From contig JAFWZR010000003.1 of assembly GCA_017522225.1 (NCBI GenBank), positions 1-64,000 of the forward strand: a stretch of DNA of 64,000 bases, in the 5' to 3' direction. Origin of the DNA: Clostridia bacterium (GTDB lineage Bacteria; Bacillota; Clostridia; Oscillospirales; Acutalibacteraceae). The position numbers and the translations under genes were made by a program. Positions 33,482 to 42,732 of the stretch are shown piece by piece; within the stretch, counting starts at the first letter, position 1, and each line of letters starts with the position of its first letter. The notes beneath the pieces were generated by a model that saw only the letters and a list, made by a program, of their open reading frames with translations, was not told the origin of the DNA and searched no databases.

Positions 33482-35476
33482 ATGGATAAGAAGTTTTTTG
33501 ATTACATCATACACGGCGGAGATTACAATCCCGATCAGTGGATCAACACACCCGAAATATGGGACGAGGATATGCGGCTGATGAATCTTGCGAATGTCAA
33601 CAGCGCAACTGTCGGCATTTTTGCCTGGTCGATGCTCGAGCCCGAGGAGGGTGTATATAATTTTGAATGGCTTGATAAAATTCTCGATAAGCTTCATGCC
33701 AACGGCAAGGATGTTATCCTTGCAACTCCGTCAGGAGCAAGACCTGCGTGGCTTGCACAGAAATATCCCGAGGTTCTGCGTGTTAACGAAAACGGAATAC
33801 GCAACGAGTACGGTGTGCGTCACAACCACTGCCTGACCTCTCCCGTATACCGCGAGAAGGTACGCAAAATCAACACTCTTCTTGCACAGAAATACAAGGA
33901 TCACCCTGCGGTAAAAATGTGGCACATTTCAAATGAATACAGCGGTGAATGTCATTGTGAGCTTTGTCAGGAGGCATTCCGCGATTGGCTTAAGGCACAT
34001 TATAAGAGCCTTGACGAGCTCAATGAGAAATGGTGGAACGGCTTCTGGAGTCATCAGATGACGGATTGGTCGCAGATAAATTCTCCAAAGGACAGGGGCG
34101 AGAATCACGTTGTGGCAATGAAGCTTGCGTGGAAACGTTTTGTTTCGGACAGTCACATCTCTTTTTATGAAAACGAGATTGCGCCCTTGCGTGAGATTAC
34201 TCCCGACATACCGATCACAACCAACTTTATGCGTATGTACGACGGCATTGACTATCAGGATTTTGCAAAGCATCTTGACCTTATCTCGTGGGATAATTAC
34301 CCGGGTTGGGACAGAGGTGAGACCGGAAAAGAAGCACTCTGTGCAGCATTTGTTCACGATACCTTCCGTTCAATGCGTGACGGTCAGCCGTTTTTCCTGA
34401 TGGAAAGCACTCCGTCAATCGTAAACTGGCACGAGGTCAACAAAATTCCGAAGCCTCACCGTCAGGCACAGTCATCCGTTCAGGCGGTTGCACACGGTGC
34501 GGACAGCGTGCAGTATTTCCAATGGAGAAAAAGCCGCGGCGGACATGAAAAATTCCACGGTGCGGTGGTTGACCACTGCGGCCACGAAAACACCCGCGTT
34601 TTCAGAGAGGTTTCACAGCTCGGAGCAGATCTCAGAAAGCTCAGCGATGTTGTCGGTAAGGGTTACAACGGCAAGGTTGCGATTGTTTACGATTGGCAGA
34701 ACAGTTGGGCAACATCGGTTTTTTGCGGTTATAATAATAACGAGCGTGACTATTTCTCCGAATGTGTCAAATGGTACAAGCCGTTTTATGAACGCGGGAT
34801 TGCGGTTGATATCATCCCGATGGACGGCGATTTTTCAAAATATGACCTTGTGATTGCTCCGTTCCTCTATATGCTCAAGGACGGTACAATTGACCGTATC
34901 GAAAGCTATGTAAACGGCGGAGGACAGTTCGTTGCAACATATCTTACAGGCATTGTTGACGAAGATGACCTTTGCTACCTCGGCGGCTTCCCTGCGGACA
35001 GGCTTAAGGATGTTTTCGGCCTGTGGTGCGAAGAAACTGACTCCCTGCCCGAGGGAATGACCAACACTGTTGAATATAACGGCAAGGAGTACACGGCAAT
35101 TAATTTCTGCGATATTCTTCACTCAACCGGTGCTGAAGTCCTCGGCACATACAAGGCTGATTTTTATAAAGAAAACCCTGCCGTCACGGTAAACGGATAC
35201 GGCAAGGGCAAGGCATATTATGTCGCGTTTGCAAATGAAGATGAATTTATCGGTGATTTTATCAAGGACATTACAGACGGACTTGACCTCGGAGCACCTG
35301 AATTCAGCATTCCCGACGGTGTGAGTGTAAGAAAAAGAGGGGACTGTACGTTTATCCTGAACTTTGCGGAGTCGGAAAGAACGGTAACTCTCGACAAGGA
35401 ATATACAAACCTTATCACGGACGAAAAGACAGAAGAAATCACCCTTCCCGTATGCGGTTATGCTGTGATTAAATAA
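33482..35476 (+). CDS. GH42 beta-galactosidase
   Basis: A 664-residue retaining beta-galactosidase without signal peptide, so it acts on imported oligosaccharides. The TIM barrel starts IIHGGDYNPDQW; the acid/base Glu is E152 in WHISNEYSG, followed by the metal-binding Cys cluster CHCELC; the nucleophile is E308 in LMESTPS. The trimerisation domain (GKVAIVYDWQNSW onward) and C-terminal beta domain complete the normal length. The start has AAAGGACGGAT upstream. A hairpin separates it from the GH38-like gene; its stop overlaps the convergent phosphoesterase gene by eight bases. Likely target: beta-galactosides of plant or host glycans. Confidence 0.95.
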   Translation: MDKKFFDYIIHGGDYNPDQWINTPEIWDEDMRLMNLANVNSATVGIFAWSMLEPEEGVYNFEWLDKILDKLHANGKDVILATPSGARPAWLAQKYPEVLRVNENGIRNEYGVRHNHCLTSPVYREKVRKINTLLAQKYKDHPAVKMWHISNEYSGECHCELCQEAFRDWLKAHYKSLDELNEKWWNGFWSHQMTDWSQINSPKDRGENHVVAMKLAWKRFVSDSHISFYENEIAPLREITPDIPITTNFMRMYDGIDYQDFAKHLDLISWDNYPGWDRGETGKEALCAAFVHDTFRSMRDGQPFFLMESTPSIVNWHEVNKIPKPHRQAQSSVQAVAHGADSVQYFQWRKSRGGHEKFHGAVVDHCGHENTRVFREVSQLGADLRKLSDVVGKGYNGKVAIVYDWQNSWATSVFCGYNNNERDYFSECVKWYKPFYERGIAVDIIPMDGDFSKYDLVIAPFLYMLKDGTIDRIESYVNGGGQFVATYLTGIVDEDDLCYLGGFPADRLKDVFGLWCEETDSLPEGMTNTVEYNGKEYTAINFCDILHSTGAEVLGTYKADFYKENPAVTVNGYGKGKAYYVAFANEDEFIGDFIKDITDGLDLGAPEFSIPDGVSVRKRGDCTFILNFAESERTVTLDKEYTNLITDEKTEEITLPVCGYAVIK

Positions 35477-36218
35477 AAAAATCCCACAACGAAAAGTTGT
35501 GGGATTTTTGCTTATTCGGGTTTGTCAAAAAAAATTCCTTCATATCGTCAAGGCGCAGAAGCATTGGCGAAAGTCCTGTTGCGGCACCTGTATCAATGTC
35601 AATCCACGTGTCAGTTTTAACGGCTTTGCCTGTGAACTTGTCATCGTAATACAGCGTCGGTGTGTGTCCGAAAATTATCGTAACGTCATCGTAATATCTT
35701 TTGGTAAGACCGGGACGCGTCCACAGCAATTCCGTTTCGGTATAGTCGGAAAGCTTTTTCTTCCACTGAAAATTACCAAGTCCGCTGTGCACAAGGATAA
35801 AGTCTCTGCCGTTGACACTCAGCGTTTCGTACAACGGGCAGTCACGCAGAAAGTCGAGGATATACTCAATCTCCTTATACCGCAGAGAGTGAAGCGCATC
35901 CAACGTCGGCTGACCGCCGTTTGCAACCCAGTTGGAATAAATGCTGAGCTTGGTACCCGTAAGGTCGCTGATGGTAAGGTCGGTTATCTCGTCAAAAAGA
36001 AAGTCGCAAGCAAGCATCATTGCCTCGTGGTTGCCAAGAATCAGCTCGACATTCGGTTGGAGCATAATCCATTTAAGGATTTTTATGCCGTCCTTACCGC
36101 GGTCAATCACATCGCCCAGGATGAAAAGGAAATCGTCATCCGAAAAGCTGACGCTTTCAAGCATTGCTCTGAACTTTTCAAACGGATAACCGTGCAAGTC
36201 AGATGTTACATAAATCAT
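35469..36218 (-). CDS. Metallophosphoesterase (Ser/Thr phosphatase / ApaH-like)
   Basis: A 249-residue calcineurin-like phosphoesterase: VTSDLHGYPF (DxH), FILGDVIDRGKDG (GDxxDRG), LILGNHEAMM (GNHE), FILVHSGL and IIFGHTP. The GDxxDRG and GNHE pair places it in the PPP/ApaH-type group, which dephosphorylates proteins or cleaves dinucleoside polyphosphates. The last dozen residues (KSHNFSLWDFFI) are encoded by the terminator hairpin at 35475-35509, and the stop lies inside the convergent GH42 gene. The ATG follows AAGGGGG. It is transcribed alone. Confidence 0.88.
   Translation of the reverse strand: MIYVTSDLHGYPFEKFRAMLESVSFSDDDFLFILGDVIDRGKDGIKILKWIMLQPNVELILGNHEAMMLACDFLFDEITDLTISDLTGTKLSIYSNWVANGGQPTLDALHSLRYKEIEYILDFLRDCPLYETLSVNGRDFILVHSGLGNFQWKKKLSDYTETELLWTRPGLTKRYYDDVTIIFGHTPTLYYDDKFTGKAVKTDTWIDIDTGAATGLSPMLLRLDDMKEFFLTNPNKQKSHNFSLWDFFI
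35475..35509. terminator. Bidirectional terminator embedded in a coding end
   Basis: ATCCCACAAC and GTTGTGGGAT form a perfect ten-pair stem with loop GAAAA, flanked by A7 and T5. It immediately follows the GH42 stop and is at the same time translated as the C-terminus of the minus-strand phosphoesterase. Confidence 0.9.
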
Positions 36219-36239
36219 TTTTATTTCCCCCTTGGTTTA

Positions 36240-36268
36240 ATTATATCGGTTTTGCTGAGGTTTTACAA
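36240..36268 (-). promoter_or_regulatory. Promoter of the phosphoesterase gene
   Basis: On the minus strand: TTGTAA (36268-36263), 17 bases, TATAAT (36245-36240), 22 bases before the start. Confidence 0.55.
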
Positions 36269-36275
36269 GTACGTG

Positions 36276-36304
36276 TTGAAATTTCGGATAAAATACTGTA
36301 TACT
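36276..36304 (+). promoter_or_regulatory. Sigma-A promoter of the MFS transporter gene
   Basis: TTGAAA, 17 bases, TATACT at 36299-36304. It leaves a leader of about 75 bases before the start at 36387 in which I see no clear riboswitch. Confidence 0.65.
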
Positions 36305-36386
36305 CCCTTTTGTGACTGTTAATCCTCAGGGGAGGATAATTGTGAGACTTTTTCAAAGCGTTTTAAAGTATAAATGAGGAGAAGAA

Positions 36387-37553
36387 ATGGCTGCTTTACT
36401 TATTGTTATTTATGTGGTTTTTGTTTCGCTAGGGTTACCCGACTCGCTTTTCGGCGTTGCGTGGCCCGTTGTTCATACGGACTTCGGCATTGACGAAAGC
36501 TTTGCATCGTTTTACGGAATCATAACAGGTGTCTGTACGGGCGGTGTCAGCTTTGTTTCGGGTAAGCTTCTGCGTAAATTCGGCACGGCAAGGGTTACCT
36601 TTTTCTCAACACTTATGACGGTTGTTGCTCTTTTGGGTATGAGCTTTTCTCCGAATATTGTTGTGATGATGATTTTTGCCGTTGTGCTTGGTTACGGTGC
36701 AGGAGCTATTGATACGGGTCTTAACAATTTTGTATCACTTCATTACGAGGCGCGGCATATGAACTGGCTTCATTGCTGTTGGGGGCTCGGAGTTACGATA
36801 AGTCCGTTGATTATGTCCGTATTTCTCTCGGGTGAAGAGGGTTCATGGCGCGGCGGATACAGAATTGTTGCCTTGCTTCAGCTGACAATTGCATTTGTTG
36901 TTCTGTTTTCAATCAAAAAATGGGACAAGATAGAGAACAGCATCAAAAACACACAGGAGGAGCAAACGGCAAAAAGTGCAAAGCTTTTTGATTTGCTCAG
37001 AATCAAGGGCGTTATCCCGAGCATCCTTTCAATGGGACTTTACTGCTCAATGGAGTTTTCAATCGGCACGTGGGGCGCAACCTACGCGGTCAATATATTT
37101 TCGATTCCTCCCGACGAGGCGGCAAAATGGATTTCGCTTTACTTCGGCGGAATTATGATAGGCAGAGTTATTGCAGGCTTTGCATCAATGAAGCTTAACG
37201 ATAAGGCGCTCATCAAGGCTGGCATCATCACATCGTTTCTCGGCATACTTGTTTTTGCATTACCGCTCGGCAAGCTTTCACTTGCAGGCTTTCTGCTTAT
37301 CGGCATCGGCTTTGGCCCGATATTCCCGAGCATTCTTCACAGCGTGCCCGAGCGCTTCGGCACAACGTATTCGGCAGATCTGACAGGTTACCATATGGGC
37401 GGAGCGTACGGTATCGGCTTTATTGTTCAGCTCATCTACGGCTATGTTGCGACGGGTACAACCTTTAAAATCACACCGTTTGTGCTTATTGCATTGTGCA
37501 TCGGAGTTTTTATCGCAAACGAAACCGCGATAAGATTAACACGAAAAAAATAA
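36387..37553 (+). CDS. MFS transporter (FucP-like sugar permease group)
   Basis: A 388-residue integral membrane protein with twelve predicted hydrophobic segments. FVSLGLPDSLFGVAWPVVH at the N-terminus, GAGAIDTGLNNFVSLHYEARHMNWLHCCWGLG near residue 110 and FGPIFPSILHSVPERFG near 312 are typical of the fucose permease-like branch. The substrate is most likely a sugar, imported with protons, but nothing shows which one. It is a single-gene unit between two terminators. Ribosome site GAGGAGAAG directly before ATG. Confidence 0.85.
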   Translation: MAALLIVIYVVFVSLGLPDSLFGVAWPVVHTDFGIDESFASFYGIITGVCTGGVSFVSGKLLRKFGTARVTFFSTLMTVVALLGMSFSPNIVVMMIFAVVLGYGAGAIDTGLNNFVSLHYEARHMNWLHCCWGLGVTISPLIMSVFLSGEEGSWRGGYRIVALLQLTIAFVVLFSIKKWDKIENSIKNTQEEQTAKSAKLFDLLRIKGVIPSILSMGLYCSMEFSIGTWGATYAVNIFSIPPDEAAKWISLYFGGIMIGRVIAGFASMKLNDKALIKAGIITSFLGILVFALPLGKLSLAGFLLIGIGFGPIFPSILHSVPERFGTTYSADLTGYHMGGAYGIGFIVQLIYGYVATGTTFKITPFVLIALCIGVFIANETAIRLTRKK

Positions 37554-37555
37554 TC

Positions 37556-37587
37556 AAAAAAGACTGTCAGCCCGACAGTCTTTTTTC
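37556..37587. terminator. Bidirectional terminator
   Basis: AGACTGTC and GACAGTCT with loop AGCCC, A6 before and T6 after. It separates the MFS gene from the convergent RACo-like gene. Confidence 0.9.
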
Positions 37588-37589
37588 GT

Positions 37590-38969
37590 TCAGAACATCA
37601 TATTTTCAATAAACAATTCCGAAAAGTCCGTTTTTGCGGAAAGGTCGGAGTAAACTGCATTCCGTGTAAAAAGTGAAAGGTCACTGCCCTCGCATATAAG
37701 CTTTACCGTGCCGAGCAGACTTGAGTTATTCAGAGCAACACATTTTTTCTCGAGCTCAGACGGAAGAAGTCCTGTCTCAACTGCATTGCGGACATTGATT
37801 TTTGCGGAAAATCCACCCGAAATATACATCGTTTCAATGTCGTCAAAGGTGATACCTTTTTGTTTGATAAGCGTAACAACCGCCGAATACACGGCAGACT
37901 TTGCAAGCTGATATTCCCTGATATCCGACTGTGTGATTTCAACTCCGTCGGCAACCTCAACGCTTTCGCATTCCATAAATCCTGTTTCGTCAACCGTACA
38001 GTTTCTTATAAGAGCGGCAACAATATCAACAAGCCCCGTACCGCAGATACCTTTTGCGGGAAGGTCTCCGACAGTCTTTGCGACAGAGCCGTCATACGAA
38101 TAAATTGCACCCACGGTTGCACTCATTCCGCAGGAAATGTTCGCACCCTCAAAGCACGGACCTGCCGCGGCAGAGGTGCAAAGAGCACCGTGCTCATCAA
38201 AAAGAACAATTTCCGCATTTGTGCCGAGGTCGACGAGCAGATTGTACTTACCTTGTTGCGGAAAGCCGACAAGACTCATGCCTGCAACGATATCCGCACC
38301 GGTGAAGGAGTGGATTGACGGCAGTGTTGTCACGCGGTCAGCGTTAAGTCCGAGTGAATCACCGCTGAGAGTTCTGCTTTCAAGAAAGGCAGGGGTGTAC
38401 GGTGCAACACCGATTGATGAGCAGTCGATACCCAGCAGGGTATGAAGCATTGTTGCGTTGCCCGAAGCGAACATATCAATGCCTTCTGCATCAAGCTCCG
38501 CAATCATATAATTGATAACATCAACGAGCGGACGCTGAAGTGCCTCAACGCCGTTTTTCCGGCAATGCTCTATACGAGACATAACATCCGCACCGAAAAC
38601 ACGCTGAGGGTTTGTTTTGGTCGTAACCCTAACAATGTTTTTTGTGTCACGGGAAACGAGGGCGAGTGCAAGTGTGGTTGTTCCGATGTCAAGTGCGAGG
38701 CAGAGGTCTGCGGATTTTTCTGCAGTTTCGACCGCACCTGTTTCGGAAATTATCTCTTCCTCTTCACAAAAAACGACCGTGATGTCCGAATGAACGGTAT
38801 ATCGGCACGAGAGCTCAGGTGTGCCGTCTACGGTGACAAGGCATTTTTTACATATTCCCTTACCGCCGCACGGATGACTTACCCTGCCGCCCGATTTCAT
38901 AATAACATCGGACAGCAAAGCACCCTCTTCTGCAAAGAAAATATTACCGTTTACCGTAACCTTATGCAT
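37590..38969 (-). CDS. RACo-like ASKHA protein with 2Fe-2S domain
   Basis: A 459-residue protein of the corrinoid-activator (RACo, DUF4445) family. Residues 1-70 are a ferredoxin-like domain with the 2Fe-2S Cys pattern C34-x5-C40-x2-C43 and C55. From about residue 88, LALDIGTTTLALAL starts an actin-like ATPase fold, with LLVDLGTNAEIVLFDEHG and AAGPCFEGANISCGM (nucleotide site) and a closing IETMYISGGFS. RACo proteins use ATP and the iron-sulfur centre to reduce inactive Co(II) corrinoid proteins back to Co(I). It is shorter than the usual RACo (over 600 residues). No corrinoid protein or methyltransferase lies in the window. It follows the sensor kinase gene by 48 bases on the same strand. 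Confidence 0.88.
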   Translation of the reverse strand: MHKVTVNGNIFFAEEGALLSDVIMKSGGRVSHPCGGKGICKKCLVTVDGTPELSCRYTVHSDITVVFCEEEEIISETGAVETAEKSADLCLALDIGTTTLALALVSRDTKNIVRVTTKTNPQRVFGADVMSRIEHCRKNGVEALQRPLVDVINYMIAELDAEGIDMFASGNATMLHTLLGIDCSSIGVAPYTPAFLESRTLSGDSLGLNADRVTTLPSIHSFTGADIVAGMSLVGFPQQGKYNLLVDLGTNAEIVLFDEHGALCTSAAAGPCFEGANISCGMSATVGAIYSYDGSVAKTVGDLPAKGICGTGLVDIVAALIRNCTVDETGFMECESVEVADGVEITQSDIREYQLAKSAVYSAVVTLIKQKGITFDDIETMYISGGFSAKINVRNAVETGLLPSELEKKCVALNNSSLLGTVKLICEGSDLSLFTRNAVYSDLSAKTDFSELFIENMMF

Positions 38970-39017
38970 AACTGTGTTTCCTTTTTATCATTCTTTTCCG
39001 ATTATAGCATAAAAGAA

Positions 39018-40592
39018 TCAAAAAGTCTTTCCTTTGAAGAAAAATTTTACTCCGTGGTCTTCGTTTTTGTAACCGTATTCCATTTTGTTAAGCTCAAAAA
39101 TTCTTTTGCAGACAGGCAATCCCATACCCGATGAGCCGTCCGAGCCGCCACGCGAAGCATCGCCCTTAGTAAGAACGGACCATATATCTTTTTTAGTGTC
39201 AATCGGGTCGGATTCGTTGAATATTTCAAATGTAAAGTCTTTGCTGTCCCGAACAAGCTTTATTTTAATCTTTGTTCCGTTAACGGAGTGTCTTACGGCA
39301 TTAGAAAGATAATTTCCGACTGCAATTGCAAGCAATTCGTCGTTCCCGTTTACAAAAACATCTGTTTGAATATCTGTCTCAAAGTTCATTTCTTTTGACA
39401 AAGCAAAGCTTTCGTGTTTGTTTATTTCACGCTGAATAATTTCACTCAGACAGCATTTCTGCATTTTAATATTCCCGACCGCTGAAAGACGGTTGAACAT
39501 CAGGAACGATTGTACCATAGAATTCATTTTCTGCGCTTCGTCATAGACTGAACGGATGTATTGCTCGTTTTTTTCGGGAGCAACACCGTCAAGGATACAT
39601 TCGCACTGGTTCTGAATAACCGCAAGCGGTGTCTTCATCTCGTGTGCAACAGCAGAGGTAAACGCACGTTGGTTTTCTTTGAGCTTCTGATTTTTGTTAA
39701 AAATTTTAACGGCAAAAGCCAGGATTATAGCACCTGAAACGGCAAAGAGAACGGTTGTTGTGCCGAAAAGGTATCTGAATTTATCCGTTGTTACTGTCAG
39801 CAGCAACGGATTATAGCGGACACAGACAATAAAATGGTAATCATCAAAATTTTTGTGATAATCCAGCTCACCGCTGTGAAAGCTGAAAAAACCTCCGCCT
39901 CCGGAGGAAGTTGTACCTTCCGAGAACTGAGCCTTATCAATAGCTTTTTTAACTTCAGACTGTGCCTTGAGGTTGTTTCTGTGAACAGATGATTTTTCAT
40001 CAAGGTCATAAAGACGACATGTAAAATTACCGTCTGACTCAAGCAGGGTGTGTGTGCGTATGTCGTTGCTTATAACAAAGGTTTTACTCTCCTGTCCGTT
40101 GGTAAAGGTCAGTGATACAGGTCGGTAAGGTTCGGTGATCAGGTTAACCTCCATTTGTGTAAGTCTGATGCTGTCGAAATTATTGGATTTCTGAAACTTG
40201 AGAATTTCTGACTTTATTGTCGGTGTCATATACTCTTCAAGAGGAAAGCAGTAGTTTTCTCTTGTATCAAAATCGTAATACCAGACCGTACTGCCACTTT
40301 CGAAAATAATATTTTTTGTTTCATCATAAAAAGCGTATGAATAACCCGGTTGAAACAGTTTTGAGGAAGACGGAATGTTCAGAGCAAGGTCAGTTTTTTT
40401 ATGAATTTCAGGAAAATCAAAGATATATCCGTTATAGTATTCAACAAAATCCAGATTTTGAAGATAATTGAAATACTGATGCATATTACGGGCTTCCGAT
40501 TCACTCGAGCTCAGAATAATCATTGTAACACCGCAGGAATACAAAACAAGAATCCCCACAAGAATATAAACAATCATTTTCTTCTTTGTCAT
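39018..40592 (-). CDS. Membrane sensor histidine kinase
   Basis: A 524-residue orthodox kinase. TM1 is VYILVGILVLYSCGVTMII near residues 9-28; an extracellular sensor domain of about 240 residues follows; TM2 is FGTTTVLFAVSGAIILAFAV near 285. The HisKA box is AVAHEMKTPLAVIQNQ (phospho-His), N box AVGNYLSNAVRHS, G box GSSGMGLPVCKRIF. The sensor domain contains a Gly-rich stretch (SSGGGGFFSFH). The ATG at 40592 has GGAG eight bases before it, inside the stop region of the regulator gene. Signal unknown; the pair probably drives its own operon and perhaps the RACo-like gene behind it. Confidence 0.92.
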   Translation of the reverse strand: MTKKKMIVYILVGILVLYSCGVTMIILSSSESEARNMHQYFNYLQNLDFVEYYNGYIFDFPEIHKKTDLALNIPSSSKLFQPGYSYAFYDETKNIIFESGSTVWYYDFDTRENYCFPLEEYMTPTIKSEILKFQKSNNFDSIRLTQMEVNLITEPYRPVSLTFTNGQESKTFVISNDIRTHTLLESDGNFTCRLYDLDEKSSVHRNNLKAQSEVKKAIDKAQFSEGTTSSGGGGFFSFHSGELDYHKNFDDYHFIVCVRYNPLLLTVTTDKFRYLFGTTTVLFAVSGAIILAFAVKIFNKNQKLKENQRAFTSAVAHEMKTPLAVIQNQCECILDGVAPEKNEQYIRSVYDEAQKMNSMVQSFLMFNRLSAVGNIKMQKCCLSEIIQREINKHESFALSKEMNFETDIQTDVFVNGNDELLAIAVGNYLSNAVRHSVNGTKIKIKLVRDSKDFTFEIFNESDPIDTKKDIWSVLTKGDASRGGSDGSSGMGLPVCKRIFELNKMEYGYKNEDHGVKFFFKGKTF

Positions 40593-40597
40593 ATTTA

Positions 40598-41263
40598 TCA
40601 CTCCTTTATCACATAACCTCTGCCGATAACCGTATGGATGTGCGATGCCTCTTTTCCGAGTGCTTTGCGGAGTTTTTTGATGTGGGTATCAACTACACGC
40701 TCATCACCGTCATAATCCCAACCCCAGACTTTATTGAGAATCTGTTCACGGGAGAGGATAATGTTTTGGTTTTCGATAAGAAGCGACAGCAGATTGAACA
40801 TCTTGTTTGTGAGGCTTATCTCTTCTCCGCTGACGGTGACAAGAAATTTATCCTTGTTCAACACTATTTCACCGACGGACAGAATACGCTGCATATTTTC
40901 ACCTGAGTATCTGTTGATGATGGAATTGCATTTTTCTACAAGGACAGCGAGCGGAAATGGTTTAACGATATAGTCATCGGCTCCGCTTGAATAACCATGC
41001 AGGTAGTCGCCTTCTTCTCCGAGAGCGGTAAGGAAAAGAACAGGCACCTGAGAGGTTTTCCTTATCTGTCTGCAGACTTCAAAGCCGTCAATACCGGGCA
41101 TCAGAACATCAAGTATTATCAAGTCAAACGTTTGCTTTGATGCAAGATAAACTGCCTTTTCTCCGTTTTCGGCAAGAGTGACGCAAAAACCCTTAGCACA
41201 AAGATAGTCGTAAATGGTTTCGCGTATTTTTATCTCATCGTCGCAGACGAGGACTTTTTTCAT
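40598..41263 (-). CDS. OmpR-type response regulator
   Basis: A 221-residue regulator. The receiver domain starts KKVLVCDDEIKIRETI, with phospho-acceptor D52 in IILDVLMPG, then LFLTALGEEGD and VKPFPLAVLVEK (Lys switch). The C-terminal winged-helix DNA-binding domain has LTNKMFNLLSLLIENQNIILSREQIL and DTHIKKLRKALGKEASHIHTVIGRGYVI. The frame extends upstream to 41383, but AAGGAGTGG precedes the ATG at 41263, which fits the family start. The stop is five bases before the kinase start. Confidence 0.93.
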   Translation of the reverse strand: MKKVLVCDDEIKIRETIYDYLCAKGFCVTLAENGEKAVYLASKQTFDLIILDVLMPGIDGFEVCRQIRKTSQVPVLFLTALGEEGDYLHGYSSGADDYIVKPFPLAVLVEKCNSIINRYSGENMQRILSVGEIVLNKDKFLVTVSGEEISLTNKMFNLLSLLIENQNIILSREQILNKVWGWDYDGDERVVDTHIKKLRKALGKEASHIHTVIGRGYVIKE

Positions 41264-41475
41264 ATCGACCACTCCTTTCGTTTTTATAATAAAACAGCGA
41301 TGTGTTTTTTGTGTGTCTGCCTGAAAACAAAATATCATAAATTTCATACGCTGACAACTGCGGTTGTTAACAAAAAAACGCATATAAAATTATCTATTTT
41401 TTCTATTGTTATCGTATCACACTTTTGATAAACTTAAGATAATCCTAACAGATGAAAAAGTGGGAGGAATCTCTT

Positions 41476-42717
41476 ATGAAAAAGTTTAAAATCGGTGTTC
41501 TCGGTATGGGCAGGGGTGTAGACCTTGCGGAAAATCTTTCTCTGCAAAAGGATTGCGAGATTGTTGCTTTCTGTGAACTCAGTGCAGAAAGAGCCGCTTC
41601 AGGCATTGAGAGGTTTGGCAGAGAGGTTCCTGTATTCAAAGACTTTGATACATTTCTTGAGCAGGAGCTTGATGCGGTTGTAATTGCAAACTATTTCCAC
41701 GAGCATACACCGTATGCGATAAAGTGCTTTGAAAAAAATATTCACGTGCTTTGTGAATGCATCAGTAACGGAACAATGGCTCAGGGTGTTGAGCTTCTGC
41801 GCGCGTATGAGAAAAGTGATTCGATTTATATGCTTGCGGAAAATTATCCGCAGATGAAATTTAACCGTGAAATGAAGCACGTCTGCGACGGCGGTACGCT
41901 TGGCAAGATTATTTTTGCAGAGGGTGAGTACAACCACCCCGTTGACCCCGAAGACACAGACTTCCTTAAAGGATATATATACTTCCCTGAGCATTGGCGT
42001 AATTTGCTGCCACGCACATATTACATAACCCATTCACTTGCACCGCTGATGTGGGCAACGGGTGCAACACCGAAACGGGTGAGTGCCGTACCCGTATTTT
42101 CTCCGATACCCGAAAAAGCAACGGCGAGAATGGTCGGTGACCGTGCCGCGATTGTAACCACAGTCAATGATGACGGCTCTGTTTTCAGAGTGACGGGCTG
42201 TGCAGCGTTCGGTGCACACCACAACGCTTACCGTTTATGCGGAGAAAACGGACAGATTGAAAACCTGCGCGGTATGGACGGTCAGGTTATGCTTCGTTAC
42301 AGTGCGTGGGCAATTCCCGAGGGGAAGCAGGAAGTCAACCTCTATGAACCGTCGTGGAATGACAGCGACGAAGAATTGATAGAAAACGCAGGTCACGGCG
42401 GCGGTGATTACATCGTTGCAAGAATGTTCCTTGACTGCCTTCGTGAGGGTAAACAGCCCGATCATCCGTATGATATTTATTCTGCAACAACAATGTCGAG
42501 CGTGGCAATCCTCGGACACCGTTCGCTTCTTGGCGGCGGTCAGCCGTATGATATTCCCGATTTCCGTCTTGAAGAATGCCGTGTGCTGTATGAGAACGAT
42601 AACGACACACCGTTCTTCGGCTCGGACGGAAGCGAACCGACAATTCCTTGCTGTTCCGTAACGGAGTATTCACCGAGTGAGGAACAGATTAAGGCATATT
42701 ACGAAGCTATTAAATAA
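41476..42717 (+). CDS. Gfo/Idh/MocA family oxidoreductase
   Basis: A 413-residue NAD(P)-dependent dehydrogenase. The Rossmann start is FKIGVLGMGRGVDLAENLS; the CECISNGTMAQG segment near residue 94 is the equivalent of the EKP motif region but lacks its Lys-Pro; HSLAPLMWATG and GHGGGDYIVARMF lie in the C-terminal alpha/beta domain. Family members oxidise or reduce sugars, inositols or aminosugars, or hydrolyse glycosides by transient oxidation (GH109/GH179-type). The altered EKP motif argues for a diverged chemistry. The start has GGGAGG seven bases before it. It forms an operon with the GH38 gene 15 bases downstream. Confidence 0.85.
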   Translation: MKKFKIGVLGMGRGVDLAENLSLQKDCEIVAFCELSAERAASGIERFGREVPVFKDFDTFLEQELDAVVIANYFHEHTPYAIKCFEKNIHVLCECISNGTMAQGVELLRAYEKSDSIYMLAENYPQMKFNREMKHVCDGGTLGKIIFAEGEYNHPVDPEDTDFLKGYIYFPEHWRNLLPRTYYITHSLAPLMWATGATPKRVSAVPVFSPIPEKATARMVGDRAAIVTTVNDDGSVFRVTGCAAFGAHHNAYRLCGENGQIENLRGMDGQVMLRYSAWAIPEGKQEVNLYEPSWNDSDEELIENAGHGGGDYIVARMFLDCLREGKQPDHPYDIYSATTMSSVAILGHRSLLGGGQPYDIPDFRLEECRVLYENDNDTPFFGSDGSEPTIPCCSVTEYSPSEEQIKAYYEAIK

Positions 42718-42732
42718 ACAGGAGTGACAACG

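Noticed and set aside
35499..36377. A 292-codon open frame on the plus strand
   Set aside because: It runs antisense through the phosphoesterase gene, which has all family motifs, and shows none of its own.
38442..39134. A 230-codon plus-strand frame
   Set aside because: It is antisense to the RACo-like and kinase genes, without a ribosome site or recognisable motif.
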